Notes: a model not told the origin generated them from the letters alone. Shown: positions 47,513-60,779, counted from the stretch's first letter. The stretch: DNA of 64,000 nucleotides from Carettochelys insculpta (GCF_033958435.1 NC_134158.1:4111837-4175836); one strand, 5' to 3'. Translations and numbers: made by a program.

Positions 47513-48595
47513 CGGAGAATGCGGGTCTTGGAGTTGCAGATACAGGTGCGTAAGGAGAGGGATGCGCTGTGTAATGCTGACACCTACTGGCCGCTCCCAG
47601 CATTGCCGCAGAAGGATGAAGAGGGGCAATACAAATCCTCAGATGTCACTCAGGCTACGTTCAGGCTGCAGTGGTATCTAGAAATAATTTACGCAATTTG
47701 CACAGTGAGTAAATGAACCTCTCCAGTCCAGCACCCTCGGGACCTGACTGGTGCCAGATGAGAGAATTTGCAGGACCACAGGAGGTCAATATTCCCTAGC
47801 TGCATTCCCAGCATTTCCACTGCTCACTGGGCTCTTAGAAGATGTTTTGGGGTAAAATGCAGCTAAATAACAGCACAGAAAATGGAGAGCCAGGACTGGT
47901 GGCTGGAAGCAAACTTTATGAGACCATGGGAAACCTGGCTGCGCCCACAATAAGTGGTCATCCAGCTAATTAAAATGATGCCAGACTGCAGCTGTTCCCA
48001 GACCAGAGAGCGCCGGGTTAGAGAGGTTTGGCCTGGGCTGCTGTATATGCCATCAAGAAAAGTCCATCTGGAGAGACAGTAAGGAAGAAAAAGGGCTCGA
48101 GGATGGCTGGGTTAGCTGAGTGTAGATCCTAGGAGCTGTGAGCTAGAGTTAGGGTTGCAGATGCCTTGCAGAGCGTCACCTGTCCTTCAGACAGGCCCCT
48201 GCTTCTAGTGTCATCCGTGAGCTCACCCCAGAGAGTCATTCATGGGAACTAGCCAGAATGGAGGACAGCTGAGAGGAAGGGCCATAGACTGGGGCAGGAA
48301 CAGACTGAAGCCACTAATTCTGAACTGGACTGTTAATTTGCTTTGATTGTTCAAGTGTGTAAAAGAGGTTGGGGTGGTGGGGCGGGAGGAATGACATCCT
48401 GACCTCTCACACAGCTACTGTGGTCGCCCCCCGCAGAAGCAGTGGTCAGTGCACGGAATGCGCAGGTATAAATTAAGGTGATGTGTCATCCAGCCTTTGC
48501 TTAAATGTTCGATTTTTTTCACCACTGTTTATACTTATTTTCTAAACAAATGTGCCCTCTTACTGGTTAACAGAACCATTAACATGTGGCTCTTT
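47513..48595. other. Spacer, no gene seen
   Basis: No supported gene. Sequence at about 47715-48050 has the look of an old interspersed repeat but was not identified. Confidence 0.4.
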
Positions 48596-48599
48596 ATGC

Positions 48600-49240
48600 T
48601 GGATCTTAGTACCAAAGAGCTGCTCCAAAGGAGTGTGCTGTAACCTCAACCAATGTTATTTATGCCATCATGTGCCAGCAGTGTCCCTCTGCTATGTACA
48701 TTGGGCAAATTGGGCAAACCCTTTGCCAAAGAATGAACGGGCAGAGAGAAGACGTTAGGAATCTGAATACATGTGAACCTCTTAGTGGGCGTTTCAATGG
48801 AGTGGGCCGTTCTGTTCAAGATCTGAGAATATGCCTCCCACAACAAAGAGACTTTGACAGCAGATTGCGAAGGGAGATGTGTGAACTGGGGTTCATGCTC
48901 AGATTTGATACATTAACACTTGGTGTGAATAGAGAGAGCAGGTATCTCACACATTCCAAGGAGCTTCCCTTCCTTTGGTATTTGTAATGATCTCAGGCAA
49001 GACAGTATCTCTCCCCCTCACCCTCGTTCAGTTCCATGTACCTGATTTGTCAGCTGTTATTTATTTATTTATTTTTTTTTTGGACCTCTGTGCTGTACAC
49101 CTGCCAGTCTGTATTGGAAATGCTATTGATCTGAAGAAGTGGATCTGTCCCAGGAAAGCTCGTCACCTAATCAATTATTTTGTTAGTCTTTAAAGTGCAA
49201 CAGCACTGCTGGGTGTTTTGTTACAATAGAGACCAACATG
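48600..49240 (+). mobile_element. PLE 3' part with GIY-YIG domain and tail
   Basis: The frame encodes VIYAIMCQQCPSAMYIGQIG, QTLCQRMNGQREDVRNLNT and a GVGRSVQDLRICL segment, the PLE GIY-YIG endonuclease with both Tyr motifs kept. The tail has a hammerhead-like core at 49131-49157 (CTGAAGA, hairpin, GAAA) and ends near 49240. It is 5'-truncated. Confidence 0.87.
49131..49157 (+). ncRNA. Hammerhead-ribozyme-like core in PLE tail
   Basis: CTGAAGA (49131-49137), a hairpin of about 16 nt with one weakened pair, then GAAA (49154-49157). Activity not shown. Confidence 0.42.
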
Positions 49241-52200
49241 ACGACCCCTCTGATACTGCTCACAATGGCGTAACTGTGGAGTCCCCGACGGTATGTGAAG
49301 ATTCACACGTGTTACTACCCTTATGCTTGTACCTCAAAACATGCTTGGTTATGTGGACCATCTCTCAGGAATGTGTTTAGGTAGTTACTAAGAGGGCTGT
49401 GTTTCCCACCCTGTAAGGCCAGGAACATGCTTCCTTGGTTAGCTGACTTCTGGTCTGCGCTCTTAGTTATGCCTGGGGCTCCAGCAAGGCCTACGGTGTG
49501 ACTAAAACGATACGTACGAGGTGGTAGGGGTCGCTTTACTGAGTTAGCATTACAAAGAGCCATGGTGTGGTTCAGCCTGCCAGTCTGTGCTTGTCCAGAG
49601 TATTAATGATTTGGGGGATCCCATTTCTTTGTGCTCCACACCTTAAAGCAGCCCTTTCGTCCCCGGCTCCGTCCGAAATCAGAACTTCTAATTGATTGTT
49701 TGACTTGCACACAGGAGTGAGTTGGGGAGGTTCTGTAGCCTGCAGTTTGCAGGAGGTCAGAGTAGATGCTGGTGCTGGAACTGTCTAGCTTTGAAGTCTG
49801 GGATTTTTGCACACAAACATTCCATTATTCTTTTCACAGGACCATTCCTGGGGCCAACGGACAGACTGTCCCCGAGCACGGCTGAACCAGATAAGTATTA
49901 CCTAGTCACTCCCCTCTTGCTCAGACTTGCCCAGCTTTGGCTCCCGGTGGGTTACCACTGATTCTTTAGAGGATCTTTCTGCTCTCTCCCAGCAGGTTCA
50001 GCTCAGACACCCGCTTGTCCCAGGAAACGTCCCTCAGTTGATCTGACTACCGAGGAGGATTCGGCTGCTGAGAATCTGTGAGGAATCTGACACAAGCAGG
50101 ACTAATCTGAGTGGCTTCCCTTGTGACTGGTCCCTTGGGATTCTGGCCTGGCTGCTCTCGGGCATGTTACCAACCAGCTCACTTCATAGCACCCCTGTTC
50201 TCAGATGCTCCTGAGATTTTAAATCCCTCAGAGCCGGGAGGGTGCAAGGCCTAAATCTTCAATAGTATTTAAGTGCCCAACTCTAAATCTGGGGAGCTGT
50301 TGGATGCTGTGAGTCTGTCTGCCTAGCAGATAGAGAGGGGGTCTGACTCCACGTGCCACTCTTCAGCAGTAGCTGTGAGCATGATGTGAAGGTACAGCCG
50401 CTCCTACGGTTCAAAGCTTCTCGGCCAAGGAATGCTGGGATTGGGTATCAAACAGCTGCATGAGCACAGCCCTAACTGAGACTGGGGTCCCAGCAAGATC
50501 GCAGCTCTTGAGGGCTGGGAGCTCTGGTATGAAATCAGTTATAAAACTGTGGTGGCTAGAACCATGCAGCTGTCCAAGTCATGAAGAGATCATGAGTGAG
50601 TTTGTGTGTGCGAGACCAGATAAAGGCATCAACATTATTGCCCCAGTTCAGGCCCCGGCTCCTGGAGTCACATGGTTACTTCAGACTCTTGAGTTTTTGC
50701 TTTGAGTCCTTTGGAAGAAAATCTTAGAATTACAACCTGAGAATGTGACACACACATCTGCTGGAGCCTGCAGCGTGCCTGGGATAAACCCTCTGAGTGC
50801 GGGAGCTGCCCCCTGCATCTCAATGGGCGTTAACCCCAAGGGCTGCTGTTGTGGGGGCCCCCCATGAAAACTCTCCAGTAAAGGATTCTGAATGCGCCGA
50901 GAGGGAGAGTGCCGTGGGTCCTGCTCTTGCACCTCCCGCCCAAATAGCCCTGTACCTTTCCCTTGTCGTCTTCGCTTCCCGGCTGGCTTGGGAAGCAGGT
51001 GGCACAAAGTGCCTGGAATGGGAGTTATGGCCTTTTGTCAACTCAGAACCAAGGGGAGAAGCTGGGACAAGGACTGTGGTCCAGGAAAGGCGAAGAGCTT
51101 GTGGTGTGTCATTTTTATTGGCTTTCCCTGGAGGAGAGAGGACGCTTGTCATGGTGACTGCACTGTGAAGAGCTAAACTGAATTTACCACACAACTGCTG
51201 AGGGGAGTGTTGGGTAAACTGAGGAACGGGATCACCAGATGCCAGGCCAGGTAAGAGGTACTTCCAGAACCCAGTCTTGGTAACCTGTGGTGGTTTGGGG
51301 TGTTTAATGCACAGGTCTGTGCTGCTTTGGGAGGTGGTGGTGGTGCTTCTTGTTACTCAAAGCTATTTGTAGTATAAAGCTCTGAATTCCTGTGTCATTA
51401 TTCCTCACCTCCCCTGTGGTTTCTGAATGCGGTCCAGAGGTGTGACTATTACCTGTCGTGAGTGGTTCTGTCTCAATGTTTTGTGCAGCTGCCCATCCAG
51501 CTAAACCAGACTTTCCCTTTGTTTCTGTTCCTCTCCTCAGACGGACAATGGCCTGTTTTATTTTAGTGTTCTCAAGTGATGCTTCTTGAGGTGTTACTTG
51601 GGCATTTTCTGTGTCAAATCAATAGCCAAACCCTTGCTGGTCTCCGCAGTGTCTCTGGCCCACCTTTGTTTTAGGTGGTGAAAGCTCTGTCTGTTCAGGG
51701 TTTGGGGTCTGGCTGGCTTGAATTTTTTTGAATTGGGAACATTAGATGGAGGTTGTAATGTTGAGTCATTCTTTCCATGGTGCGGTTCTGAAAAGGAAGG
51801 TTGGCAGCTCTTATAGGAACTGGGGCCTCCCTGCAAAATCAGTAGAGTTCCTAATGGTTTTCATGGGGTCTTCAGTGCTTTTACCCAGGCACTGGGCAGG
51901 TTATTTTGGCTTGTTCATACTGGTTGGTTGGTTGGAGTTTTGTTCTCTTGTTTAGTGTCTTTGGAAAAGGCTTTTCTGCAGTTCTTGAAAAGGTTTTCAC
52001 CTTTCTGATGGAATGGGGTGTGTCTGTCTGCACTGGGCCATCTGCTTATATTAGGGGAGGATGGAGATGTGAACTCTTCTCTTGGGACAGAAGGTGATGG
52101 TGCAGCTGCCTCTTCTGGTGCCTTGAGGCAGAACCGTCTTGGCATGTCGACCTTGTACGGGTGAGCTCTGTCCTTGGGTTAGAAAGTTCTCTTGTGCCTG

Positions 52201-52389
52201 AGGAGCACAGCAGAGAAAACTATATATATATTATTGCAGCTCAATTCATGGTGTATGAAGGGAAAGAAAAAGAACAAGGTAACAGAAGTGCAGAGATGGG
52301 GGTGTTACGTCAGAGCTAGTTCAGTTGAGATGGGTGTGGATAAGCAGGTGAGAATCCCTAAAGTGGAAAATGTGGGAGCCAATCCCTAG
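49241..52389. other. Long spacer, no gene seen
   Basis: Both strands show only short frames. A poly-T tract flanks the PLE at 49058-49081 and a TA run lies at 52221-52231. An unrecognised or weakly conserved exon cannot be excluded. Confidence 0.4.
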
Positions 52390-52830
52390 TCAGACCCATT
52401 CCGATGGTGTCAGATTTGCATATGAATTCCAGCTCTGCAATTTCACGTTCCAGTCTGTTTTTTTGAATTGAGGATGGGAACTTTCAAGTCAGTAACTGTG
52501 TGTCCGGGGAGGCTGAACTGTCCTTGCATCTGACAAACTGTGTCTTTGCCCATGACAGCTTATGCTCCAAAATATCTGTTGGTCTGTATCCGTGAAAATA
52601 ACTAGAAGTCCTGTGGCACCTCAAAGATTACCACGGTTACCCCTGATACTGTTCTCCCATTTGTATGTTATCAGTCGTGATGTCTGATTTGTGCCCATTT
52701 ATTCTGTCGTGTAGAGACAGTCCAGTTTGTCCTGCATACATGGCAGAGGGGTATTGCTGGCCCATGAGCAGGTAAATGTGCCTTTAATGGTATGGCTGAT
52801 GAGACTTGATTCTTTGAATGCAGCTCACTG
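52390..52830 (-). mobile_element. PLE endonuclease fragment of the locus A/B type
   Basis: On the minus strand it matches 3230-3430 (an ELEFICKSDTI-like stretch and the acagtccagtttg-type segment). It is split by a plus-oriented PLE tail at 52525-52640. Confidence 0.65.
52525..52640 (+). mobile_element. PLE tail inserted in the opposite orientation
   Basis: Contains catctgacaaactgtgtctt, tgcccatgacagcttatgct and aagtcctgtggcacctc. It interrupts the minus-strand fragment. Confidence 0.65.
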
Positions 52831-53139
52831 GGACTACCCCACCTTTAAAGTAACGCAGGTATGTGTGAATGACAGAGAGAATCGGTACCTGATTTAGGTC
52901 GCAGAAATAGCTGTGTATCCAAAAGCTGTCTCAAAAACTACCCATGCTGGCATCTGTAAGTGAAGATGACAGTGATTGCTTTTAGAGATGTGAAGTGAGG
53001 GGGCTTTGCTGTGCTTAGTGCAATATACTGAAAAAAATATTAGAGTCCTCTGGAAATGGCGTTTTGTTTTTAGATGTTGACTTGAGCAGTAGATAATGCC
53101 ATGAGCTTTGTACATCACACATGCAGAATAATTAAGAAT

Positions 53140-54825
53140 AACTCTAGAACAAAATTCTAGATAAACTAAACAGTACTAAGTCACTAGGTCCAGATGTTAT
53201 TCGCCAAGAGTTCTGAAGGAACTCAAAAGTGAAACTGCAGAATTACAAACTGTAGTTTGTAACCTGTCATTAAAATCAGCATCTTTTCCAGATGACGGGA
53301 GGATAGCCAATGTGATGCCAGTCTTTAAAAAGGGCTCCAGAAGTGATCCTGGCAACTCCAGGCCGGTCGGTCAGACTTCAGTACCAGGCGAACTTATTGA
53401 AACTCTATTAAAGAACAGAATTGTCAGACACATTGATGAACATAATTGTTGGAGAAGAGTCAACACGGCTTTTGTAAAGGGAAGTCGTGCCTCACCAATC
53501 TCCTAGATTTCTTTGAAAGGGTCAACAAGCATGTGGACAGGGGGATCCTGTGGCTGTAGAGTACTTAGATTTTCAGAAAGCCTTTGACAATGTCCCTCAC
53601 CAAAGGCTGTTAAGCAAAGTTAACTGTCATGGATAAGAGGGAAGGTCGTCTCTTGGACTGGTAACTGGTTAAAAGATCAGAAACAAAGGGTAGGCATAAA
53701 TGATCATTTTTCAGAATGGAGAGAGGTAAATAGTTGTGTCCCCCAGGGGTCTGTGCTGGGACCAGTCCTATTCAACATATTTATAAATGATCTGGAAGAA
53801 GGGCTAAACAGTGAGGTGGCAAAATTTGCAAGTGACACAAAACTCCTCCAAATAGTTGAGTCCCAAACAGACAGTGAAGAGCTACAAAAAGATCTTAATA
53901 AATTGGGCAACAAAATGGGAGATTAAATTCAATGTTGATAAATGCAAAGTAATGCACTTTGGAATAGCGTCCCAACGACATGTATAAAATGATGGGCTCT
54001 GACTTAGCTGTTACCACTCAAGAAAGAGATCTTGGAGTCATTGTGGATAGTTCACTGAAGACATCCACTCAGCGTGCAGCGGCAGTCAAAAAAGCTAACA
54101 CAATGTTGGGAATCGTTAAGAAAGGAATGGATAATAAGACAGAAGATGTCATATTATCTTTATATAAATCCATGGTGCGCCCGTGTCTGGAATACCAGGT
54201 ACAGATGTGGTCGCCCCATCTCAAAAAAAAGATATATTGGACTTGGAAAAAGTTCAGAAAAGGGCAACAAAAATGATTAGGGCTATGGAGCATCTGCCAT
54301 ATGAGGAGAGATTAATAAGACAGGGACTTTTTAGCTTGGAAAAAAGACGATTAAGGGGGGATATGATAGAGGTCTACAAAATCATGACTGGTGTGGAGAA
54401 AATAGATAAGGAATTGTTATTTCCTCCTCCCAACACAAGAACTAGGTGTCACCAAATGAAATTTATAGGCAGCAGGTTTAAAAGAAACAATAGGAACTAT
54501 TTTTTCACACAGCACACAGTTAACCTGTGGAACTCCTTGCTGGAGAATGTTGAAGGCCAAGACTATAATAGAGTTCAAAAAAGAACTAGATACATTCCTG
54601 GGGGACAGGTCCCTTAATGGCTGTTAACCAGGATGGGCATGGACGGTGTCCCTAGCCTTTGTTGGCAAGAAGCTGGAAATGGGTGACAGGGAGTTGATCA
54701 CTTGATGGTGGCCTGTTCTGTTCATTCCCCCTGGGGCACCTGGCATTCGCCACTGTCGGAAGACAGGATACTGGGCTTGATGGGCCTGTGGTCTGACCCA
54801 GTGTGGCTGTTCTTATGATGTTAAC
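53140..54825 (+). mobile_element. CR1-like LINE, reverse transcriptase region
   Basis: Reading frames across the region encode KSLGPDVIRQEF, VMPVFKKGSRSDPGNSRPV, a palm with the catalytic box altered to FASDTKLL, then ERDLGVIVDSSLKTSTQRAA and LEKVQKRATKMIRAMEHLPY. The 3' end (ggtctgacccagtgtggctg, ttcttatg) differs from the other CR1 copies here, so it is another subfamily. Multiple frameshifts. Confidence 0.9.
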
Positions 54826-56535
54826 ATTTTCAGAAGTGGTTTGAAAGGGGACTCACTGGAGACCTCTACAAGCAGCCCCATAGACCTGTTGGGAGAAGGA
54901 GCCAGCCTCACAGGGACTCGGGATCGAACGGAGGGAAAGGGCAATAGGGTGGCGTGCTCAGAGCTGGGGAAGGTCAGATGGGGGAGAGGTGACAAGCTGG
55001 TACAGGGGACATTGACTCTCCCTGGGGGTGGGTGTGAGACTGAAACAGGGAGAGACCGCAGGAGAATTCTTTTGGGCAGGGGGTTCCCATGCATTGGGGA
55101 ATGGGAGCCCTGCACTTCCTGTCAAGCCCAGCTTCAGTTTTGGGTGAGGATGAAGGGCTGGGACTTCAGCCCCTGGGCTCCTGCTTTCAGCCCCACAGGG
55201 GTTGCCAGGACTTGAGCATTCAGCGCTGCAGCTCCCTGCCTCCTAAGTGGGAAGTGGGGGGAACCTCAGGGACTGGAACTCCAGCTCTGCAGCTCCCACC
55301 GTCAGTGGGGGCAGGACGGCTGCAGGGATCAGGGATCAGCCCAGTACAAGGTGGAACATTGGAGGGTTTCTGGGCACTGCTGAGAGAGCCGAATCAGGGC
55401 AAATTGCTGAAAACAGGGCTACTGACAGCCCCAGAGCGGGGGCCCTGCACGACAAGGCACTAAACCCGTCACACAGAGCACTTCTGTCCCCACACTGGCC
55501 AGCAAGACGTCACACAAGCAATTCCCTTGCACACTCGAGCTTCCCTTGTGCCACAGCCGGACCACACCGTACACAGGGGACAGGTTATGAAAACTCATCT
55601 CACCAAATCCACAGAGGTTCTTCCACTGCCAAAAGCCCAGCCCCATCCCCGGGTCAATGTACACCTCAGCTCTTACCAGAGAACAGCTGGGCCCGTCCTT
55701 CAGAATCTAACATCTAAAGGTTTAGTGACAGAAAGGAAGAAGGAAACACAGGGAGGGCGTGAAATTGTTGAAGCAACTGAATGACACACACCGACCACAC
55801 AGTGCTGGAGGCCGGCTCACAGCAGTGGTGGAACAGGCTGCTCCCTCACACGTCTCTGCAGTACATCCTTTGTTAGGAGGGGGCAGCAATCCTTCTGGGC
55901 TAGTTCAGCTCAGGGGACTCTTATACCCTGGCCCAGGTGGAGGGAATTCCACTGTTCCCTCCTGTGTGGAATCACAGGCAAAAAGGTGCCAGTCACCTGA
56001 GCAGGTCACCTGTCCATGGCCTTGTTGGGCAACGTGCCATTGCCTGTCTCATGGGTTACAGGGCCACAGCCAAACCCCTCAGCTGGGCACTGGAATCTGA
56101 TAAGGGCCTGTCTCTGTCACATACTGTTTCCCGGGGCTCAGGCCCCTCTCACAATAGGTCATCCCCACACCTCCCATTGTGCACTCCCAGAAATTTAAAA
56201 TTTCAAATGGAATCCCAGAGCCAATACTTGTAACTCCACAGGTAACAATGATACAAACATCTGAGCCGAATAAAGAGATTCAGCAAATCACCAGACGTCT
56301 CCCTTGGCCTAGTTGGCAGATTTGGTACAAGCCGAGAAGAGCGGTTGCAATCATATTTTGCACGTTCATTTTACACTCCAGTAATGTCCCACCTCTGCAC
56401 AGGGACGTGCCGGTCTGTTCCCTGTTGGGGCTGGGGGGACCCAACTGAGCAGGGAACCAAACCCACCACTCTGCCCCCAGCAACTGATGCTGGGAAATGA
56501 AAAATCAACAAACACATCAGAATTGTCTTTCCTGC
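54826..56535. other. Spacer, no gene seen
   Basis: No recognisable domain or repeat. The right end is probably downstream of the butyrophilin-like gene. Confidence 0.45.
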
Positions 56536-56541
56536 TTTATT
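56536..56541 (-). terminator. Polyadenylation signal of the butyrophilin-like gene
   Basis: AATAAA on the minus strand, about 330 nt after the B30.2 stop codon. Confidence 0.55.
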
Positions 56542-56868
56542 TACTGTTAATACCTGACAGACCCCAGTGAGATCTTAGGACACAGATGGAATCACATCCA
56601 GCTCCTCCCCCTAGCAACCCTCGTTACTTAATTGTGTCCTACCCCCCTTTTCCCCCCCAGCCCGGCTCTTAGTTTTGCCCCTGCCCAGCCCCATATCTGC
56701 CCCTCAGGGCCCCTCTGCCAGCCCGAGGGGCTCATCGCTCTCCCCATCCTGTCCCTGGTGGCCACAGGGAGGGAGGAGAATGGGCATTCAGGGGTCATAG
56801 AGCTGAGACAGGAGCTAGTAGATGGGAGTCCTCCAAGTTCACAGAGACTGAGGCTAGAGAGGCTGATT

Positions 56869-57386
56869 TCAGGGACACAGTCGGAGCTGAGATCTGTTAT
56901 CCCACACCCCCAGCCAGGGCCGGATTCTCTCCCCAGGGAAGGAGCCCGGCGGGAAAGTGAAGATCGGGGCCTCAGCATCAGCATCGATAAATGTCACCTG
57001 CCCCTGGTCACAGTCCAGACACACCCGGATCCTGCGGGGGGCCCGGCTCAGGGGCAGGTGGGTGCGAGGGGAGGTGAGAGCCTGGAACTGATCCCCCCAC
57101 CACCGCACAGCCCAGATCCCTCCCTCGGGGCTGAGGCTGATCAGTCCCTTCCTGCTCACAGCCTCTCTGGCCACCCCCACAGCCCAGCATTGCCCATCCC
57201 CCACCTCCACCTCCCAGCAATGTCTCCCCGAGGTGAACCCCTCACAGCCCAGCACACAGAGCTCAGCGTCGAATCTCTCCGGGTTGTCGGGCAGTCGCTG
57301 CTGTGTACATTCCCATCTCACACTTTTCCCACCCTCAGACAGGACGAGGTCGGGATGAGCCGTGTCTGGATCCAGAGTCACACGGG
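56869..57386 (-). CDS. B30.2 (PRY-SPRY) exon of a butyrophilin/TRIM-like gene
   Basis: The last exon starts after acceptor ctctcccctgcag and ends with TGA at 56871-56869. After two bases completing a codon it reads RVTLDPDTAHPDLVLS (PRY), then GRHCWEVEVGDGQCWAVGVA, GGIWAVRWWG, RIRVCLDCDQGQVTFIDADA and RPWLGVWDN (SPRY). All core motifs (LDPDTA, WEVE, LDC/GxVTF, PWLGVW) are present, about 170 residues, full length. B30.2 domains bind protein or small-molecule ligands on the cytosolic side in butyrophilins or at the C terminus of TRIM proteins. Two 21-nt exons upstream favour a butyrophilin-like gene. 5' exons are outside or unrecognised. Confidence 0.92.
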
Positions 57387-58901
57387 CTGCAGGGGAGAGA
57401 GAATCAGAGCGTGAGGGGCAGAGCTCAGCCCAGGGGGAGGGTTTGATGGGTCAGTGACAGAATCGGGCCCAGCTGGAGAGTGACTCGGGGAATCTCCTTC
57501 CCCCAGGCTGTGCCCGACAGCTCTGAGATCTCAGCCCAGGGCTGGGGAGAGTCACTCACAGGCAGGGACGGGTCAGGGACAGGGTGAAAGGATGGGCTGG
57601 GCCAGGCCTGGGGCTTAGGATCTTTCCCCTCCTGCCCCCACCTCTCCCTGGGGAGGGACCAGAGACTCTGGGAGCCCTGGCAGATGGTCCAACTCAGTGA
57701 CCATTGGCAGAGCTCCCCTCCCCCTAACACCTTAAATCTCCCTGTGCCCAGCTGCCCCTGGGCTGGACTTTGCTCTGGGGCCTCCCCACTGCACCCGGCC
57801 TGCTGGGAAATGTCACAGCTCAGGGAATAACAGGCCACACGCGACCAGGATAGATCCTGCCCTGAATATCACAGCTCAGCAGCAGAAGAGTCCATTAGCC
57901 TGGGGCAGGGCGGGAGGGGTTAAGACAGGGGAAGGGGTTTGATGGTGGAATAAGACAGAAGTTCAGAGTGTGGTGGGGAGAAGGGGAATTAGGTTTCTGT
58001 GGGGCCCTGGGCCTGAACATGGGGGGGGCGTCCCCTTCCCACCTGCTGTCCCTCAATTTCTCATGCTTCTGTCACGGGAATGGGGTCAGGGCACAGGGCA
58101 GGTCCCACTCCACCGACCCAGTGCTCCAGCTGGAGACTGGGCAGCTCCCTTATCCTGACTGTGCTCCCTGGCTGGAGTGCTGGGTGGGCAGCAGGCAGAG
58201 CTGGCCCAGCGGTACAGATACTCATTTTTCCTGGGCTCCACAACCAGCCAGGGGCTCTGGGCTTGGGCCCCTTTCTTCTGGTGGCTAATTACCCATTGCA
58301 GGGGGAGGGGGAGTGTAGAACAGCGGCTGGTGGAAAGAGGGAGAGGGACATGCTGGTGATGGGAGGAAAGTGATGCCCTGTGTACCAGAGACAGGCGCAG
58401 GCTGGGAACATGGTGGATGCAGACAGCCAAAAAGAACAAAGTTCCCAGCTCTGGTCACAGGAGCTCCCAGGGGTGTCTACTGGCCCCAGGAGAGCCCCTG
58501 GCTCTGATTCAGGCTCCGTCCCTCTGCTTGTGTCTGCAGCAGCGGTCACCCACAGACACAGTCCCTGTCACCCCATCAGGGTTGGGCCACTGCAGAGCTC
58601 ATGGCTTTCTTCAGAGGGGAGAAGGGGAAGGAAAGAACAGGGAGGTGACAGGCCACTTCAGCAGAGAGATATAAAACAACTGCCCCTGACCGTGTTCCAC
58701 CTGAGAGTTTCCCCCATCTTAACAAGTTGCACAAATCCCTCCAAAAAGCAAAGCAGGTAAATGAACAGCCAATGTCTCATATCGCAACAAAATCATAAAA
58801 GTGACATTGAAAACGGAAAACTTCCACACGAAAGAAGCTCCCGCAGGAGGATCTGATTTGGGACAAACATTTCTTGTCAGTGGAAGGAGAATGACACTTA
58901 C
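57387..58901. other. Intron of the butyrophilin-like gene
   Basis: Lies between the 21-nt exon and the B30.2 exon. No further exon seen. Confidence 0.5.
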
Positions 58902-58922
58902 CGATTCCCATATGCGGTTTGC
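58902..58922 (-). CDS. 21-nt heptad exon of the butyrophilin-like gene
   Basis: Acceptor tcatctttag, 21-nt exon, donor gtaagtg. In the phase required by the B30.2 exon it encodes K-P-H-M-G-I plus split codons. Seven-residue exons between membrane and B30.2 regions are typical of butyrophilin and BG genes. Confidence 0.7.
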
Positions 58923-59688
58923 CTAAAGATGAAAGAGACACACACACATGTTAGGGGTTTCCCACTTGTAATGTTTTTATTTCCCTTTATCACCACCACA
59001 GCAGTTCCGACTGAGGAATTATTTCCACACACTCTCCCCTGAAGGAGCTCAGACTGGACAGGTTGTGTTTGGGTTTTCCTGTCCAACCCCTGCCCTCCCC
59101 TTTCCGGTAATGGAACGGGTCTGTGCCCCTCCCCCACTGCTGAACAACTGGCTCTGCAGAGGAGTTTGGGCTGAAAGCGGAGCCGGGGGAGGAGCAGAGC
59201 TACAACTGGGGAGGGAGCTGCACTGAGGGCAGAGTGGAGCTGTGACTGGGATGGGAGCTGGGCTGGGGGCAGAGTGGGAGCAGGAAGTGCTCCCTCTGCA
59301 CCCCCATGTGGGCTGGCCTGGGCCTCCCAAACATTCCTCCATGTACCCCTGGGAAGGTGGGTCCCACTGTTTGGGGATCACTTGACTAGAGGATCTCGTC
59401 GACCCTTCTGGCCTTACGCTCTGTGTCTCTGCTACTGCAGTGACCATCAGTTGTTCAGATTAGTTTTCTGTGGAAAATTAATCTGGTTTAGTCATTCCCC
59501 ACATTTTGCAAAGTAACATGAAAAACAACTCACAGCTCCAAACAGAAAAGAAATAATAAAAAAGCACGTCCGCAAACAAACAGAAAAGGGATTTGTTTGG
59601 AACAAGATAAATTTAATGCAAAAACCTCCCCTCAGGAGGATCTAATTTTTTTACAAAACCTTCTCAGAGGAAGGAGAATGGCACTTAC

Positions 59689-59709
59689 TTGTTTCTTCAT
59701 TTAGTTTGT
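59689..59709 (-). CDS. Second 21-nt heptad exon
   Basis: Acceptor ctatttcag, 21-nt exon, donor gtaagtg. In the same phase it encodes K-L-N-E-E-T plus split codons; other phases give stops. Exon and downstream intron flank are homologous to the exon at 58902, so the pair arose by tandem duplication. Confidence 0.7.
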
Positions 59710-59964
59710 CTGAAATAGAAGAGAAATAAGTTATATATAATATAGATGCATGTGTTTGTTCGGCATTTCCCTTTTCTTACGCTTCATTTCATTTCATTTC
59801 TCTGTCATTAATAAAAAAATGAAGACAGAGAACTCAACATCCTCTTCAGAACATTAGACAAAAGCATTCAGTGCTCCCTTCTGGTCTTAAGCTCTGTGAT
59901 TCTATTCCTCTACCTGTTTTTCAACTCAGCTTTTGCTATGAAATCGATCTAAAGCACTCCCTAC

Positions 59965-60050
59965 ATCTTGGTCCTGCCAAGAGGGCAGGGAACTGGACTC
60001 AACGACCTCTTGAGGTTCCTTCCAGTTCTACGATTCTATTATATATTTTA
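59965..60050 (+). mobile_element. CR1/SINE 3' tail fragment
   Basis: Contains cctgccaagagggcagggaa, gaggttccttccagttctac and gattctatta. Confidence 0.75.
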
Positions 60051-60779
60051 GAGAGTTTGTCTCTTTGTCTCCAAATTTGACCTCCAAATTCAGTATATGG
60101 ATTCTTCTTATCAGAACTTAAAGCAATATAAGTGTTTGGTTGCGTCAGGAAAATGAGATGTGCCTGGAATGGGATTTCTTCTCATAAAACCAAACAGGAT
60201 CAGCTAATCAAGGACAGTCCTTAAAATTAACACAACTGAGTAAATGTTGAAAGAGACTGAACCAAGACAAGCCACAAAAATTTAGGATGAACCTTGAATA
60301 GACTTGTTTCTTAATAAACCTTCCAGAAATTTAGAAGAATGTTCTGTTTCAACACACCTAAATCAATGCTTAAGGTTTGAAAACTAAAAGAAAATGTTAC
60401 TGGAAACCACATTAACTTTGCTGCCTCTTTTTTGTTAACACAGTGAAGAAAAAGAGAATTTAAAGCAACAAAAAATAAATATACATTTCATGAAATTCCC
60501 CTCTATAAAACGTACTAAAAAATTCAGTGGAAATGTGGTAATTTTTTTTTTTTTTTAAATCTAGAATAAAAATTAACTTCATCAAAACAACATTGTAATT
60601 TTGAAAAATACAACTATTTCAATGAAGGATGGACTTTTCCACTTCTTGTCAAACAACCCCGAATTGAGTTAAGGACCTGAGCAGTGCTGGGTGAATCTGC
60701 TAGTGAAGTTACAATCGGGATGTACAGAACATTTCAGCTATCATAGGGTTAGTTAGAGCATCAGAGCGGAAATGCAGCA
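60051..60779. other. AT-rich spacer
   Basis: A poly-T run lies at 60541-60557. No gene seen. Confidence 0.5.
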
